The position numbers and the translations under genes are program-made. The notes beneath the pieces were generated by a model. That model worked only from the letters and a program-made list of their open reading frames with translations. It ran no database searches and had not been told where the DNA came from. A stretch of 64,000 bases of DNA. It comes from Pontibacter coccineus. GTDB lineage: Bacteria > Bacteroidota > Bacteroidia > Cytophagales > Hymenobacteraceae. Of the stretch, positions 26,555 through 35,839 are shown in pieces. Within the stretch, counting starts at the first letter, position 1, and the number at the start of each line of letters is the position of its first letter. The stretch is taken from the NCBI RefSeq assembly GCF_030546575.1, contig NZ_JAUOTN010000002.1, positions 496,001 to 560,000 of the forward strand, read 5' to 3'.

Positions 26555-26728
26555 TTACGATTGCTTTTTCTTAAGTGAACTGGCATACAAAAACAAAAGG
26601 AGTAAAGCGCCTAATGCAGTGTAGTACACAGAAGTGCTTAGCTCAAAATACAGTCTGGAAATGAACGCGACTATAAACAGCAATAGCCCCACCAATTCCA
26701 GCATTTTATAAAGCGGGATCTTTTTCAT
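26555..26728 (-). CDS. Small two-helix membrane protein, unknown
   Basis: This 57-codon frame (ATG at 26728, TAA at 26555) lies between the VWA and AAA genes on the opposite strand. The product begins MKKIPLYKMLELVGLLLFIV and reads as two hydrophobic helices (about 10-26 and 35-50), a short turn with FELSTS, and a basic tail KKKQS, which is a coherent inner-membrane hairpin rather than random sequence. The positive ends suggest both termini in the cytoplasm. I recognise no family. The support is composition and topology only. Confidence 0.6.
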   Translation of the reverse strand: MKKIPLYKMLELVGLLLFIVAFISRLYFELSTSVYYTALGALLLLFLYASSLKKKQS

Positions 26729-26800
26729 AAAATAAGATACTATTAATCTGAAAAGATCCCTAAAAGTTAAACCATTTAACAGTCATTCAACCAAAAGAGA

Positions 26801-28321
26801 ATGCAATACGAAGACATACCAGCAGAGAACTTACTGAAGATAAAGACCCTTGGCCAGCTGCGCGCCGCCGGGTACGAACCGCAAACCGTGAAGCAGGAGC
26901 TGCGCCGTAACCTGATCAGCAAACTGCAGCGCAAAGAAGAGGTGTTTCCGGGCATTTGGGGCTACGAAGAAACCGTGGTGCCGGACCTGCAGCGGGCAAT
27001 CCTTTCCATGCATCACATTAACCTGCTGGGTTTGCGCGGGCAGGCCAAGACGCGCATCGCCCGCCTGATGGTGGACCTGCTCGACGAGTACATACCGGTT
27101 GTGCAGGGCTCTGAGCTGAATGACGACCCCTTGCAACCGCTTTCGCGCTACGCCAAGGACCAGGTACACGAGCATGGCGATGATACGCCCATCGGCTGGA
27201 TGCACCGCTCCGACAGGTATACTGAAAAGCTGGCCACACCCGACGTATCAGTGGCTGACCTGATTGGTGATGCGGACCCGATCAAAGCGGCCACACTCAA
27301 GCTGCCTTATTCTGATGAACGGGTAATCCATTTTGGCCTGATTCCGCGTTCGCACCGGGGCATTTTCGTGATCAACGAACTGCCCGATCTGCAGGCCCGC
27401 ATCCAGGTGTCCCTGTTCAACATTCTGCAGGAAGGCGACATCCAGATCCGGGGATTTAAAGTCCGTCTGCCGCTCGACATCCAGTTTGTGTTCACAGCCA
27501 ACCCGGAGGACTATACCAACCGTGGCTCCATCGTGACGCCGCTCAAAGACCGCATCGACTCGCAGATTATCACGCACTATCCGAAATCCATCGAGATCGG
27601 CAAGAAGATCACGCAGCAGGAAGCGCATATTAAAGAAGAGCAGGAGCAACTGGTCACCACCAACGACATCATCAGTGACCTGATAGAGCAAGTGGCCTTT
27701 GAGGCCCGCGAGAGCGAGTATGTCGATGCCAAGAGTGGTGTGTCGGCACGTCTGACCATTTCGGCTTTTGAGAGTCTGCTGAGTGCGGCCGAGCGACGTG
27801 CTTTGCTGAACGGTGAAAGCAAAACCTATGTGCGTTTGTCTGATTTCCTGAACACGATACCTGCCGTAACAGGAAAAGTGGAACTGGTGTATGAAGGCGA
27901 GCAGGAGGGTGCTGGGCATGTAGCGCAGGTGCTCATGGGCAAGGCCATACGTACGCAGTTCCTCCACTACTTCCCTGATCCGGATAAAGCCAAAAAGACA
28001 AAGGAGGGCAACCCGTACAAGAAAGTAACCGATTGGTTTGGTGATGGGAATAAAGTGGATATTCTGAATGACGCCACCGCCTCGGAGTATAAGAAAGCCC
28101 TGCAAGCTATACCTGGCCTGAGCGAACTGGTGGAGAAATTCCGGTCCGATGCAAAAGGTGAGGAGAAACTGTTTATGATGGAGTTTGCCCTGCACGGCCT
28201 CGCCGAGCACAGTCAGCTCAGCAAAAACCGACTCAGCACCGGCCTGCAGTTCAAGGACCTGCTCAGCGGTATGTTCACCATGCCAAGCTTCGGGGAGGAA
28301 GAAGATGAGGACGACTTTTAG
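26801..28321 (+). CDS. MoxR/BchI-like AAA+ ATPase
   Basis: The 506-residue cytoplasmic ATPase should work with the VWA protein. Walker A is GLRGQAKT (77-84), the MoxR-style GxxGxAKT. The Walker B strand reads GIFVINELPDL (188-197), so Asn stands where most AAA+ proteins have Asp; the Glu is kept. Sensor 1 and arginine-finger regions are FTANPEDYTNRGSIVTPLKDRIDSQI. A C-terminal lid and a helical extension follow (FLNTIPAVTGKVELVYEGEQEG, FKDLLSGMFTMPSF). INELPDL is common to this subfamily as far as I know, so the Asn is probably a subfamily trait. Residues 499-506 are a very acidic tail. Confidence 0.9.
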   Translation: MQYEDIPAENLLKIKTLGQLRAAGYEPQTVKQELRRNLISKLQRKEEVFPGIWGYEETVVPDLQRAILSMHHINLLGLRGQAKTRIARLMVDLLDEYIPVVQGSELNDDPLQPLSRYAKDQVHEHGDDTPIGWMHRSDRYTEKLATPDVSVADLIGDADPIKAATLKLPYSDERVIHFGLIPRSHRGIFVINELPDLQARIQVSLFNILQEGDIQIRGFKVRLPLDIQFVFTANPEDYTNRGSIVTPLKDRIDSQIITHYPKSIEIGKKITQQEAHIKEEQEQLVTTNDIISDLIEQVAFEARESEYVDAKSGVSARLTISAFESLLSAAERRALLNGESKTYVRLSDFLNTIPAVTGKVELVYEGEQEGAGHVAQVLMGKAIRTQFLHYFPDPDKAKKTKEGNPYKKVTDWFGDGNKVDILNDATASEYKKALQAIPGLSELVEKFRSDAKGEEKLFMMEFALHGLAEHSQLSKNRLSTGLQFKDLLSGMFTMPSFGEEEDEDDF

Positions 28322-28350
28322 GAGTTAGAAAGTTGAGTAGGGAAAAAAGT

Positions 28351-28389
28351 AAAAGCCAGAAGCGGTACGACACCGTTTCTGGCTTTTTT
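28351..28389. terminator. Terminator between the AAA ATPase and NRAMP-like genes
   Basis: AAAAGCCAGAAGCGGT pairs with ACCGTTTCTGGCTTTT (one G-T wobble) around a 5-nt loop, with T runs on both strands. It lies between convergent genes. Confidence 0.88.
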
Positions 28390-28391
28390 GT

Positions 28392-29582
28392 TTACCCAAA
28401 CAAAGCCGGCAGCTGCTTCACCAAGGTATAGCCGCCCATCCAGGCCATTACCAACACCACCAGCACCCCAAAAACCGTCAGCCACAGCGGGTGCTTATAC
28501 CTGCCGATGATCTCTGTTTTGTGCGCGGCGATCAAAATGGTGCCGAGTGTGATCGGGAGGATGAGTCCGTTTAAAGCACCTGCCAGTATGAGCAGATGCA
28601 CCGGCTTGCCAATGGTGACAAAAATTGCGGTCGAAATCACGATAAACCCGATGATGAACCAGTTTTCGTAGCGTTCGATACTCCTGTGGAAAGACTTGAT
28701 GAAGGAAACCGAGGTATAAGCCGAGCCGATGACCGAGGTAATAGCGGCCGACACCATCACGATGCCAAACAGCTTATAACCTAGGTTGCCAGCCGCCAAT
28801 TGAAAGACCGAGGCCGGCGGATTGCTCTCGTCAAGCACCAGTCCTTTGCTCACTACGCCCAACGCAGCCAGAAACAGGAAAATGCGGATAATGGAGGCTA
28901 CCGTTATACCTGACACAGCAGCAGTGTTTACCTCAGGCAAGGCGGCTTCGCCTTGCACGCCGGCATCGAGCAGACGGTGACCGCCCGCAAAGGTGATGTA
29001 ACCGCCTACTGTGCCGCCTACCAGTGTGATGATAGCGATCAGGTCGATCTGGTCTGGCAGGAAGGTTTTGACGGCCGCCTCGGCAAGGGGAGGAGAGGAG
29101 GTGATGGCCACATACACGATCAGCAAAATCATGAGCAGCCCCATGAGCTGGGCGAAGAGGTCCATCGCCTTTTTGGCTTCCCGCACCAGAAAAATGCCGA
29201 TGGCTACAGCGGCGGTAATGATGGCCCCCAGCTCCGGAGAAATCCCGAAGAGCACATTAAATCCCAGGCCGGCGCCACCCACATTGCCAATGTTAAAAGC
29301 AAAGCCGCCGAGCACAATCAGCACCGCCACAAACAAGCCAAGACCCGGCAATAGCATGTTGGCAATATCCTGTGCCCGCTTTTCTGACACCGCGATCACC
29401 CGCCATACGTTCAGCTGCACGCCAATATCGAGAATGATGGAAGCGAGTATTACAAAGCCAAAGCTGGCGCCGAGCGATTGCGTAAAAACAGTGGTTTGGG
29501 TGAGGAAGCCGGGGCCGACGGCAGAAGTTGCCATCAGGAAGGCGGCACCGAGCAATACGCTCCAGTTGCGTTTCTGCTTCAT
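28392..29582 (-). CDS. NRAMP-superfamily transporter (YcsG type) in 5-oxoprolinase operon
   Basis: The 396-residue inner-membrane protein has about 11 hydrophobic helices and the NRAMP fold pattern. The first helix reads [22 protein letters not shown] where metal transporters have the DPGN motif, and the sixth-helix M-P-H motif is also missing. These residues bind divalent metal in true NRAMPs, so a metal substrate is unlikely. Bacillus subtilis has a comparable gene, ycsG, inside its ycsF-kip cluster. Together this suggests a carrier for 5-oxoproline or a related compound, by inference. It overlaps pxpA by 4 bp (ATGA), so it is the last gene of the operon. Confidence 0.88.
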   Translation of the reverse strand: MKQKRNWSVLLGAAFLMATSAVGPGFLTQTTVFTQSLGASFGFVILASIILDIGVQLNVWRVIAVSEKRAQDIANMLLPGLGLFVAVLIVLGGFAFNIGNVGGAGLGFNVLFGISPELGAIITAAVAIGIFLVREAKKAMDLFAQLMGLLMILLIVYVAITSSPPLAEAAVKTFLPDQIDLIAIITLVGGTVGGYITFAGGHRLLDAGVQGEAALPEVNTAAVSGITVASIIRIFLFLAALGVVSKGLVLDESNPPASVFQLAAGNLGYKLFGIVMVSAAITSVIGSAYTSVSFIKSFHRSIERYENWFIIGFIVISTAIFVTIGKPVHLLILAGALNGLILPITLGTILIAAHKTEIIGRYKHPLWLTVFGVLVVLVMAWMGGYTLVKQLPALFG

Positions 29583-30358
29583 GGGCGCTGCACGGTTGGT
29601 CTGGCAAGCGCTATACCTTCGCGCTGCAATTTTTCATGCAGATGGCGGGCAAATACCAGCGCATGGGGTCCGTCGCCGTGGATGCAAACCGTGTCGGCCT
29701 GTATACCTAACTCCACTCCCTGCTGTGATTGCACCTTGCCTTCCTGCACCATGCGCAGCACCTGGCTCGCGGCTTTGTCCGGGTCGGTGATGAGCGCATC
29801 GGGCTGGCGACGGGAAGTGAGTGTACCGTCCTGTTGGTAGGTTCGATCGGCAAAAACTTCGTTGGCTGCGCCCAGGTGCAGGCGGTTGGCAGCTTTGATC
29901 AGCTCGCTTCCGGCCAGGCCGTACAACAGCGCTTCGGGGTTTACTTTGTACACAGCTTCGGCGATGGCCTCGGCCAGTTTGGTGTCGGTGGCGGCCATGT
30001 TGTAGAGGGCACCGTGCGGTTTCACGTGGTGCAGCGTGCTGCCCTCGGCCTGCACAAAGGCCTGCAGCGCGCCTATCTGGTATACCACCATGTCGTATAC
30101 CTCCTCCGCTGATACGGCCATGTTGCGCCGGCCAAAGCCTACCAGATCAGGCAGACCGGGGTGAGCGCCGATGGCCACATTATGCTGCAGGCAAAGCTGT
30201 ACGGTTTTGCGCATCACGCCCGGGTCGCCGGCATGGAAGCCGCAGGCGATGTTGGCCGAGGTGACAAAGGGTAGAATCTGTTCGTCATTACCCATGCGGT
30301 AGGCGCCAAAACTCTCGCCCAAGTCGCAGTTCAGGTCAACGGAAAGGGGTTTGCTCAT
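29579..30358 (-). CDS. pxpA: 5-oxoprolinase subunit A (LamB/YcsF family)
   Basis: PxpA, with PxpB and PxpC, forms the ATP-dependent prokaryotic 5-oxoprolinase that opens pyroglutamate to glutamate. The 259-residue protein has the family signature [56 protein letters not shown] and CIHGDGPHA, with conserved Asp/His residues for metal or catalysis. The length is normal. It overlaps pxpC by 4 bp upstream and the NRAMP-like gene by 4 bp downstream, a tight operon. Confidence 0.97.
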   Translation of the reverse strand: MSKPLSVDLNCDLGESFGAYRMGNDEQILPFVTSANIACGFHAGDPGVMRKTVQLCLQHNVAIGAHPGLPDLVGFGRRNMAVSAEEVYDMVVYQIGALQAFVQAEGSTLHHVKPHGALYNMAATDTKLAEAIAEAVYKVNPEALLYGLAGSELIKAANRLHLGAANEVFADRTYQQDGTLTSRRQPDALITDPDKAASQVLRMVQEGKVQSQQGVELGIQADTVCIHGDGPHALVFARHLHEKLQREGIALARPTVQRP

Positions 30359-31362
30359 ATGTTGTGCTTTAATTGAATGGCAAGTGCCAGTTGTGTAAGG
30401 TTCTGCTCCTGCCGGATGTAAAGCTGCTGGGCTTCCTCCAGCGACACTTCCTCGAACGCAATGGTTTGGCCCGGCACGACCTGTGCCAAGATAGGCAAAT
30501 CGACGCTAACTACTTGCAGGATGCGCGGGTAGCCGCCCGTGGTCTGATGGTCCGCCATCAGCACGATCGGTGTACCCTCAGGCGGCACCTGCACGGTGCC
30601 GAAAGTAACGGCAGTAGAGATAAGATCTGCTTCTTCGCTCAGGTGTAGCGAGACGCCCTGTAGCCGGTAACCCATCCGGTCTGACTGCGCCGATACCTGG
30701 AAGCGCTCCGACCAGATCTGCTCCTGGCTGGAGTCTGAAAAGCGTTCAAATTCGGGTCCTTTGATGGCCCGAAGGGTCGGGTTTGAGGTATAAGCAGGGT
30801 AGAATTGCGGATCTGGTGTCCATAGGGCAGCTGTGTAATCGGGCATGTCGGTGGCGCCTGTTGCCTGCGGGAACAGGCTTATACCTGCGGGCGTAGGGCC
30901 GTGGCAAGGTATACGGTCGCCGACCTGCAGCGCCCTGCCCTGAAAGCCGCCTATACCTGCCTGCAGGTACGTTGCATAGCTGCCCATCAGCTTCGGTAGA
31001 TCAAAGCCCCCTGACACGGCCAGGTACGATCTGCAACCCGACAAGGGAGCTCCAAAAGACAATATACTGCCCTTTCTCACGAAGAATGGCCGCCACATAG
31101 CCACCCGCTCCCCGTTTAGATCAGGAGACAAGTCAGCACCGGTCAGGGCGATCAGTTGGTCTTCTGTGAAGCGGATAGTGGGGCCGGTGAGTGTGATCTC
31201 CAGCACGGCTTCGTCGGCTGCGTTGCCGGTCAGCATGTTGGCTACCCTGCAGGCAAAGGTATCCATGGCGCCACTTGTGATGATGCCCTCTTTCTGATGT
31301 CCATACCTGCCCCTGTCCTGCAAGGTGGTAAGCATGCCTGGTTTCAGGATCTCAAGCCCCAT
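30355..31362 (-). CDS. pxpC: 5-oxoprolinase subunit C (KipA/biotin-dependent carboxylase-like)
   Basis: The 335-residue protein begins with the family motif [21 protein letters not shown] and continues [51 protein letters not shown] and [13 protein letters not shown]. It is the KipA-type cyclophilin-like-fold subunit of 5-oxoprolinase, related to one half of urea amidolyase. It overlaps pxpB by 11 bp and pxpA by 4 bp, so the three subunits are probably made together. Confidence 0.96.
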   Translation of the reverse strand: MGLEILKPGMLTTLQDRGRYGHQKEGIITSGAMDTFACRVANMLTGNAADEAVLEITLTGPTIRFTEDQLIALTGADLSPDLNGERVAMWRPFFVRKGSILSFGAPLSGCRSYLAVSGGFDLPKLMGSYATYLQAGIGGFQGRALQVGDRIPCHGPTPAGISLFPQATGATDMPDYTAALWTPDPQFYPAYTSNPTLRAIKGPEFERFSDSSQEQIWSERFQVSAQSDRMGYRLQGVSLHLSEEADLISTAVTFGTVQVPPEGTPIVLMADHQTTGGYPRILQVVSVDLPILAQVVPGQTIAFEEVSLEEAQQLYIRQEQNLTQLALAIQLKHNI

Positions 31363-32086
31363 GCGCCTGCTCCTTTCGCTCCCAGAACTCGTCTTCAGAG
31401 ATAGCCACGAACTTTACCTGGTCGCCGGCCTGCAGCAGACTGGGCTGCTCCCGGTTCGGGTCAAACAACCGGAGCGGTGTCTGGCCGATCAACTGCCAGC
31501 CACCCGGCGTCTCGATGGGGTAAATGCCCGTCTGATTGCCCGCTATACCTACCGATCCGGCAGGGATACGTGGCCTGGGATTCTTTTTGCGGGGCGTAGC
31601 TAGTTTTTTGGCCATGCCGCCCAGATATGGAAAGCCCGGCGCAAAGCCGATCATGTAGACCTGGTACTTGCCACGTGTGTGGCTGGCTATTACTTCCTGC
31701 GGGGTGAGTTTGGTATACCGGGCCACATACTCCAGATCAGGTCCGAAAGAGCCGTTGTAGCACACCGGAATCTCCACTACGCGGGGCGCTGCGGCCTTAT
31801 CGTTCTCACGGGCCACTTTGAGCATGTGTTGCAGTTGCTCCATTACGCGGGTATAAGGATTGTAAAAACCCCGCTCACTCGCTTCCCAAGGGTTGTAGTA
31901 CACGGTAACGGATGTATAGGCAGGCACCTGTTCTACAAAGCCGGTAAACGGGTGGCGGTCCAGGTAGGTGCTGAAGGCGCGCACTTTGGCGTGGGTCGCT
32001 TTATCGATGCTTTCGCCGAACTGCACCGTAATGGCGCTGTCGCCCAGCGGGTATAGCCGGAACAGCTGCATGTCTTTTTGCTTCAT
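31352..32086 (-). CDS. pxpB: 5-oxoprolinase subunit B (KipI family)
   Basis: The 244-residue protein is the other cyclophilin-like subunit, with FRLYPLGDSAITVQFGESID, PVCYNGSFGPDLEYVARYTKLTPQEVIASHT, MIGFAPGFPYLGGM and IPAGSVGIAGNQTGIYPIETPGGWQLIGQTPL, all strongly conserved in KipI/PxpB. The ATG at 32086 (MKQKDMQLF) gives a normal length; an in-frame ATG 19 codons earlier (32143) and another 5 codons later are possible. It is the first gene of the pxpBCA-carrier operon, with a CCAAGGTA box (near -7 consensus on this strand) about 55 bp upstream. In B. subtilis, KipI was first described as a kinase inhibitor, but the enzyme role fits here. Confidence 0.93.
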   Translation of the reverse strand: MKQKDMQLFRLYPLGDSAITVQFGESIDKATHAKVRAFSTYLDRHPFTGFVEQVPAYTSVTVYYNPWEASERGFYNPYTRVMEQLQHMLKVARENDKAAAPRVVEIPVCYNGSFGPDLEYVARYTKLTPQEVIASHTRGKYQVYMIGFAPGFPYLGGMAKKLATPRKKNPRPRIPAGSVGIAGNQTGIYPIETPGGWQLIGQTPLRLFDPNREQPSLLQAGDQVKFVAISEDEFWERKEQAHGA

Positions 32087-32150
32087 ACCTGCGCTAAGTT
32101 GTGTGCCCCTGTATACCCGTTGCGGGGAGGGATAGTTAACCAAGGTACAT

Positions 32151-32185
32151 AAAAAAACACAAGACCGCAGGGGCAGCCTTGTGTT
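32151..32185 (-). terminator. Terminator after the dicarboxylate symporter gene
   Basis: Read on the minus strand: AACACAAG, a 14-nt loop, CTTGTGTT, then TTTTT. Stem 32156-32163 with 32178-32185, 23 bp after the symporter stop. Confidence 0.75.
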
Positions 32186-32207
32186 TGTGTTAAATGGTCA
32201 GAATAAC

Positions 32208-33521
32208 TTAGTTGCGCAGGCCGATGTCCTCCAGAACGGGGGGATGCAGCTGCCCTTCGGAGTGCGCCACGATCATGGCCACGGCGGCATCACCGGTCAC
32301 ATTCACAGTCGTTCGCAGCATGTCGAGCAGGCGGTCAGGGGCCAGGATGAGGGCGATACCTTCGATCGGTATACCTGCCTGCTGCAACACGATTACGAGC
32401 ATTACCACGCCGGCACCGGGCACAGCCGCCGCCCCGATGGAGGCTAGCGTGGCGGTAAGCACAATACCCGCCTGCGCCGCCAGCGACAAATCCATGCCGT
32501 AAGCCTGCGCGATAAAGACCGCCGCCACCGATTGGTAAAGACTCGTGCCGTCCATGTTGATGGTAGCACCCAGCGGCAGCACAAAACTGGTGATCTCGCG
32601 GTTAATGCCCAGCCGTTCTTCGCAGCGCTCCATGGTAACCGGTAGCGTCGCCGCGCTCGAGGAGGTAGACAAAGCCAGCATCTGGGCCGGGAAAATGCCT
32701 TTGAAAAAGTCGAGGTAACTGCTCTTGCCCAAAAATTTGATGAGGAGCGGGTAGACCACAAACATCATAATAGCCAGACCAACAGTTACGACAATGCAGT
32801 AATAGCCCAGCACGAGCAGCAACTCGGCCGCGGCCGAGGGGTCGTCGCCGGCAAATTCCACCACCAGGCCTGCCAGCAGAGCGAACACACCGTAAGGAGC
32901 AGCCATCATGATGATGTCCACCATTTTGAGGATGATGAGGTTGACGCCGTCGAAGAAAGCGTTCACGGGACTTGCCTTGTCCTGGGGTATAAGGATGAGG
33001 GAAATGCCGAAGAGCAGGGCAAAGAAGATCACCTGGAGCATGTCCGTGTTATCGGTCATGGCCCCGAATATATTGTCGGGTACGATGTCGACGAGTGCCT
33101 GCAGGGGCCCCTGCTCCTCTACGGCAGCGGCATCCGAAGACTTGTCCATGGCGGTGGAGGCGTATTGGGCTTTAAACTCCTCTCGTTTTTCAGGAGAAAA
33201 TGCTTTACCAGGCTCCGCTATATTCACGATGACCAGCCCCAGCACTACGGCAAAGACAGTTGTCATGAGGTACAGGCCGATCGTTTTGGTGCCGATGCGG
33301 GAGAGTTTGCTGATGTCACTCAGGCTGGCCACGCCCGTTATCAGGGACACAAGCACAAGCGGAACAGCGATCAGTTTGAGCAGGTTGATAAAGATGGTGC
33401 CGAAAGGCTTGATCCAGTCGGCAGTGAACTCGTTGAGGCCAAAGGAGCTGGCGGAGATGCCCCAGGCTACTCCTAGCGTCATGCCGATCAGAATCTGCCA
33501 GTGTAAAGCTAATTTCTTCAT
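32208..33521 (-). CDS. Dicarboxylate/amino acid:cation symporter (DAACS/GltP family)
   Basis: The 437-residue inner-membrane protein couples uptake of glutamate, aspartate or C4-dicarboxylates to Na+ or H+. Family motifs are present: the serine-rich re-entrant loop STSSSAATLP, INMDGTSLYQSVAAVFIAQ (Na-binding NMDGT), the second hairpin AAVPGAGVVML, and the substrate-binding helix DRLLDMLRTTVNVTGDAAVA, where the Arg marks acidic-substrate members. Residues 105-140 form a charged extracytoplasmic insert. It is next to the 5-oxoprolinase operon on the same strand, which yields glutamate, so a glutamate role is plausible, but a terminator separates the two. Confidence 0.94.
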   Translation of the reverse strand: MKKLALHWQILIGMTLGVAWGISASSFGLNEFTADWIKPFGTIFINLLKLIAVPLVLVSLITGVASLSDISKLSRIGTKTIGLYLMTTVFAVVLGLVIVNIAEPGKAFSPEKREEFKAQYASTAMDKSSDAAAVEEQGPLQALVDIVPDNIFGAMTDNTDMLQVIFFALLFGISLILIPQDKASPVNAFFDGVNLIILKMVDIIMMAAPYGVFALLAGLVVEFAGDDPSAAAELLLVLGYYCIVVTVGLAIMMFVVYPLLIKFLGKSSYLDFFKGIFPAQMLALSTSSSAATLPVTMERCEERLGINREITSFVLPLGATINMDGTSLYQSVAAVFIAQAYGMDLSLAAQAGIVLTATLASIGAAAVPGAGVVMLVIVLQQAGIPIEGIALILAPDRLLDMLRTTVNVTGDAAVAMIVAHSEGQLHPPVLEDIGLRN

Positions 33522-33733
33522 AAACAGGGTAGTGGCAGGGCGGTAGTGGGTGCCTGCCGGTTACAGGTATAGGTTTCAGGAAATCACAGGAAAGGGCAAA
33601 CACCGTATAAGTAGCTGCATTTTCTGCCTGGAACTAAGTGTCCCTTTCAGGTAAAATTAAGAATTAATCCTTAAGAATAAGGGTTAATATATAGAAATGG
33701 ATGATATTAATCCGCTGAAATGAACGGCCTGTA

Positions 33734-33769
33734 AACAGGAAAGGCCGCGTCTGGGCGGCCTTTCCTGTT
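33734..33769 (-). terminator. Terminator after the cyclophilin gene
   Basis: A perfect 15-bp stem AACAGGAAAGGCCGC (33734-33748) with 33755-33769 and a 6-nt loop. Located 21 bp after the cyclophilin stop and before the symporter promoter region. The rest of 33522-33790 is AT-rich with no supported gene. Confidence 0.8.
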
Positions 33770-33790
33770 GTCTATACCTTGGCAGGCTGA

Positions 33791-34249
33791 CTATTCCTCG
33801 TTCACCACGATCTTCTCGATCCTGTCGTTGGCGCGGATCTGGTCGATCACGTCCACGCCCTCTACCACTTTACCGAAGCAGGTATGGTTGCGGTCGAGGT
33901 GGGCGGTATTTTTACGGCTGTGCACGATGAAGAACTGTGAGCCGCCTGTGTTGCGGCCGGCATGGGCCATGCTCAGCACGCCGCGGTCATGGTACTGGTT
34001 CTCACCGGTCAGTTCGCAGTCGATCTTGTAGCCAGGGCCACCTGTGCCCGGCACGCCCTTGGCGCCTTCGCGTGAGTTAGGGCAGCCGCCCTGAATCACG
34101 AAGTCAGGAATAACGCGGTGGAAGGTCAGGCCATCGTAAAAGCCATCTTTGGCAAGCTTTATAAAGTTGTCTACGGTCTTTGGGGCGTCTTTTTCATAAA
34201 ATTCTACTTTCATGACGCCTTTACCGGTATGAATTTCTGCGGTTCTCAT
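33791..34249 (-). CDS. Cyclophilin-type peptidyl-prolyl cis-trans isomerase
   Basis: This cytoplasmic rotamase speeds prolyl bond isomerisation during folding. The 152-residue product begins [19 protein letters not shown] and shows the active-site sequence [20 protein letters not shown] (catalytic Arg of FHRV), [38 protein letters not shown] and the final VIDQI. There is no signal peptide. An earlier in-frame ATG (34300) is rejected because a -7 box lies between the two, and the family N-terminus starts here. Confidence 0.96.
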   Translation of the reverse strand: MRTAEIHTGKGVMKVEFYEKDAPKTVDNFIKLAKDGFYDGLTFHRVIPDFVIQGGCPNSREGAKGVPGTGGPGYKIDCELTGENQYHDRGVLSMAHAGRNTGGSQFFIVHSRKNTAHLDRNHTCFGKVVEGVDVIDQIRANDRIEKIVVNEE

Positions 34250-34287
34250 AATTTTAACTTTTTGGAATAATGTAATACGAACAAGTA

Positions 34288-34295
34288 CAAAAGTA
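34288..34295 (-). promoter_or_regulatory. -7 promoter box (TACTTTTG) for the cyclophilin gene
   Basis: On the minus strand TACTTTTG matches TAnnTTTG and lies 38 bp before the ATG at 34249. Confidence 0.45.
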
Positions 34296-34442
34296 CGCAA
34301 AATATTAATTGCCAGCCAGACACCGGGCGTGCGATTTGGCCAAACAACGGACTGGCCCGGTATTTGTCAAAACTTGTGGCGCCTGAAAACAGTAATTGTA
34401 CTATAGCGCGACACCTGAATCTGACTAAAACCTGAGCCTATT

Positions 34443-35072
34443 ATGAAAGCATTTCCCTACCTATTCACCTTGTTTGGACTGGCCATGCTGCTGATCACTG
34501 GCTGCGACCAGTCCAACGATAGCCAAACTGGAAATGAAGCCGCCCTGCAGGAAGAGGCCAATGCCCTGCAGTCGAACGGCCCTGTTGATTCACAAGCCGG
34601 CAACGCGCTCCAGAGTTCGGGAAGCACCAAGTCCTCCCGCGTATCTTCCCGCAGTTTATTGGACAATATAAACGCCAACAACGATTTGAGCACCTTCAAC
34701 TCGCTGTTGCGCAAGGCAGGCGTAGCTAAAAGCTTGAGTGGCACGGGGCCTTATACGGTTCTTGCGCCCACTGAAGCCGCCTTTCTGGAGCTACCCGACA
34801 TCCTGCGCGATAACCTGGAAAGTCCGGAGCACCGTGAACTGGTGCAGCAACTGCTGAATAACCACATCATTGCAGGAAAACTGACTACGAGCGACCTGCA
34901 GGACGGTGCCATTCTGAAGACAGCGGCCGGGCACCAACTGAAAGTGGCTAAGCACAACGACGAAGTTCAGATCGGCCCTGCCGCGATGGAAAAGCCCGAC
35001 GGTATGAGCAGCAACGGCGTGCTGCACACGATCAACAGGGTATTGGTGCCTGTAGAGGAAACGATGCTGTAA
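34443..35072 (+). CDS. Fasciclin (FAS1) domain lipoprotein
   Basis: The 209-residue envelope protein has a signal peptide with lipobox LITGC (Cys about 21), then a low-complexity linker rich in Gln, Ser and Asn with two near copies of the QSNG/QSSG pattern (residues 35-65). One FAS1 domain follows (about 72-205), recognised by LLDNINANNDLSTFNSLLRKAGV, the H1 motif GPYTVLAPTEAAFLEL, the central NNHIIAGKLTTSDL, and the H2 segment NGVLHTINRVLVP. FAS1 proteins mediate adhesion in many organisms; the partner here is unknown. It is convergent with the SDR gene (2 bp between stops). Confidence 0.93.
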   Translation: MKAFPYLFTLFGLAMLLITGCDQSNDSQTGNEAALQEEANALQSNGPVDSQAGNALQSSGSTKSSRVSSRSLLDNINANNDLSTFNSLLRKAGVAKSLSGTGPYTVLAPTEAAFLELPDILRDNLESPEHRELVQQLLNNHIIAGKLTTSDLQDGAILKTAAGHQLKVAKHNDEVQIGPAAMEKPDGMSSNGVLHTINRVLVPVEETML

Positions 35073-35074
35073 AA

Positions 35075-35776
35075 CTAGAACGGATTTGTGGCCCACACTG
35101 CCAACTCAGGTATAAAGCCCCGGTCGTCAAGCTCCAGTGCCCCTTTAATAGCCCGTGCAATCTCACGGCCGCGCAATTTGTTTGGCTGGCTTTCGCGCTC
35201 CTCCCTGTCTTGTGGGCCAAAAGCTGTGGTCACTTCGCTGGGGTTGAGTAACATAACCCGCACATTATACCTGCGCAGTTCTGCCTGCCAGCACTGGGTC
35301 ATACCGCGCAGGGCGAACTTAGACGAGGCGTATACAGAGCCCCCCTCGTAGCCTTTGGTCGCTGCTGTGGAGCCGATGTTGATGATGTTGCCGTAGTTCT
35401 GCTTTTTGAAGATCTCCGCCGCCCGCTTCCCCATCATGGCTGCACCAAACACATTCACGCTGTATACCTGCTGAAAGTCCTCCACCGTGACATTTTCCAG
35501 CTTTTTGGACAGGCCTATCCCTGCGTTGTTGATCAGTGCATCGAGGCGGCCATACTCCGTCAGGAAAGTCTCAAACGTCCGCTTCACGTCATCCGGATTG
35601 GCCACATCGGCCGTGATGGGCATTGCCCCCAGTTCCCGGGCCGCCTTGTGGGTCCGCCTCTCGTCCCGGCCCGTTATGGCTACGTTGGCGCCGTGCTCGA
35701 TGAGTAATTTGGCGGTAGCGTACCCGATGCCGAGTGTGCCACCTGTGATCAGGATATTCGCGTTTTCGATTTTCAT
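35075..35776 (-). CDS. Short-chain dehydrogenase/reductase (DltE-like)
   Basis: This NAD(P)-dependent oxidoreductase has 233 residues. It starts MKIENANILITGGTLGIG, with the nucleotide motif TGGTLGIG (11-18), NNAG near 88, the catalytic Ser in NIGSTAAT, and the Tyr/Lys pair in YASSK. The C-terminal RREERESQPNK-like region varies between members, so the substrate is unknown. The frame is open upstream to 35872, but the extra residues match nothing in the family, and the chosen ATG gives a normal SDR N-terminus. Confidence 0.92.
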   Translation of the reverse strand: MKIENANILITGGTLGIGYATAKLLIEHGANVAITGRDERRTHKAARELGAMPITADVANPDDVKRTFETFLTEYGRLDALINNAGIGLSKKLENVTVEDFQQVYSVNVFGAAMMGKRAAEIFKKQNYGNIINIGSTAATKGYEGGSVYASSKFALRGMTQCWQAELRRYNVRVMLLNPSEVTTAFGPQDREERESQPNKLRGREIARAIKGALELDDRGFIPELAVWATNPF

Positions 35777-35839
35777 AGTATTGAAAGTGAGTGGTCTGTG
35801 TTTTGTAACGTGGGAGGGGAGGTTGTAGTTAAGGTTATG

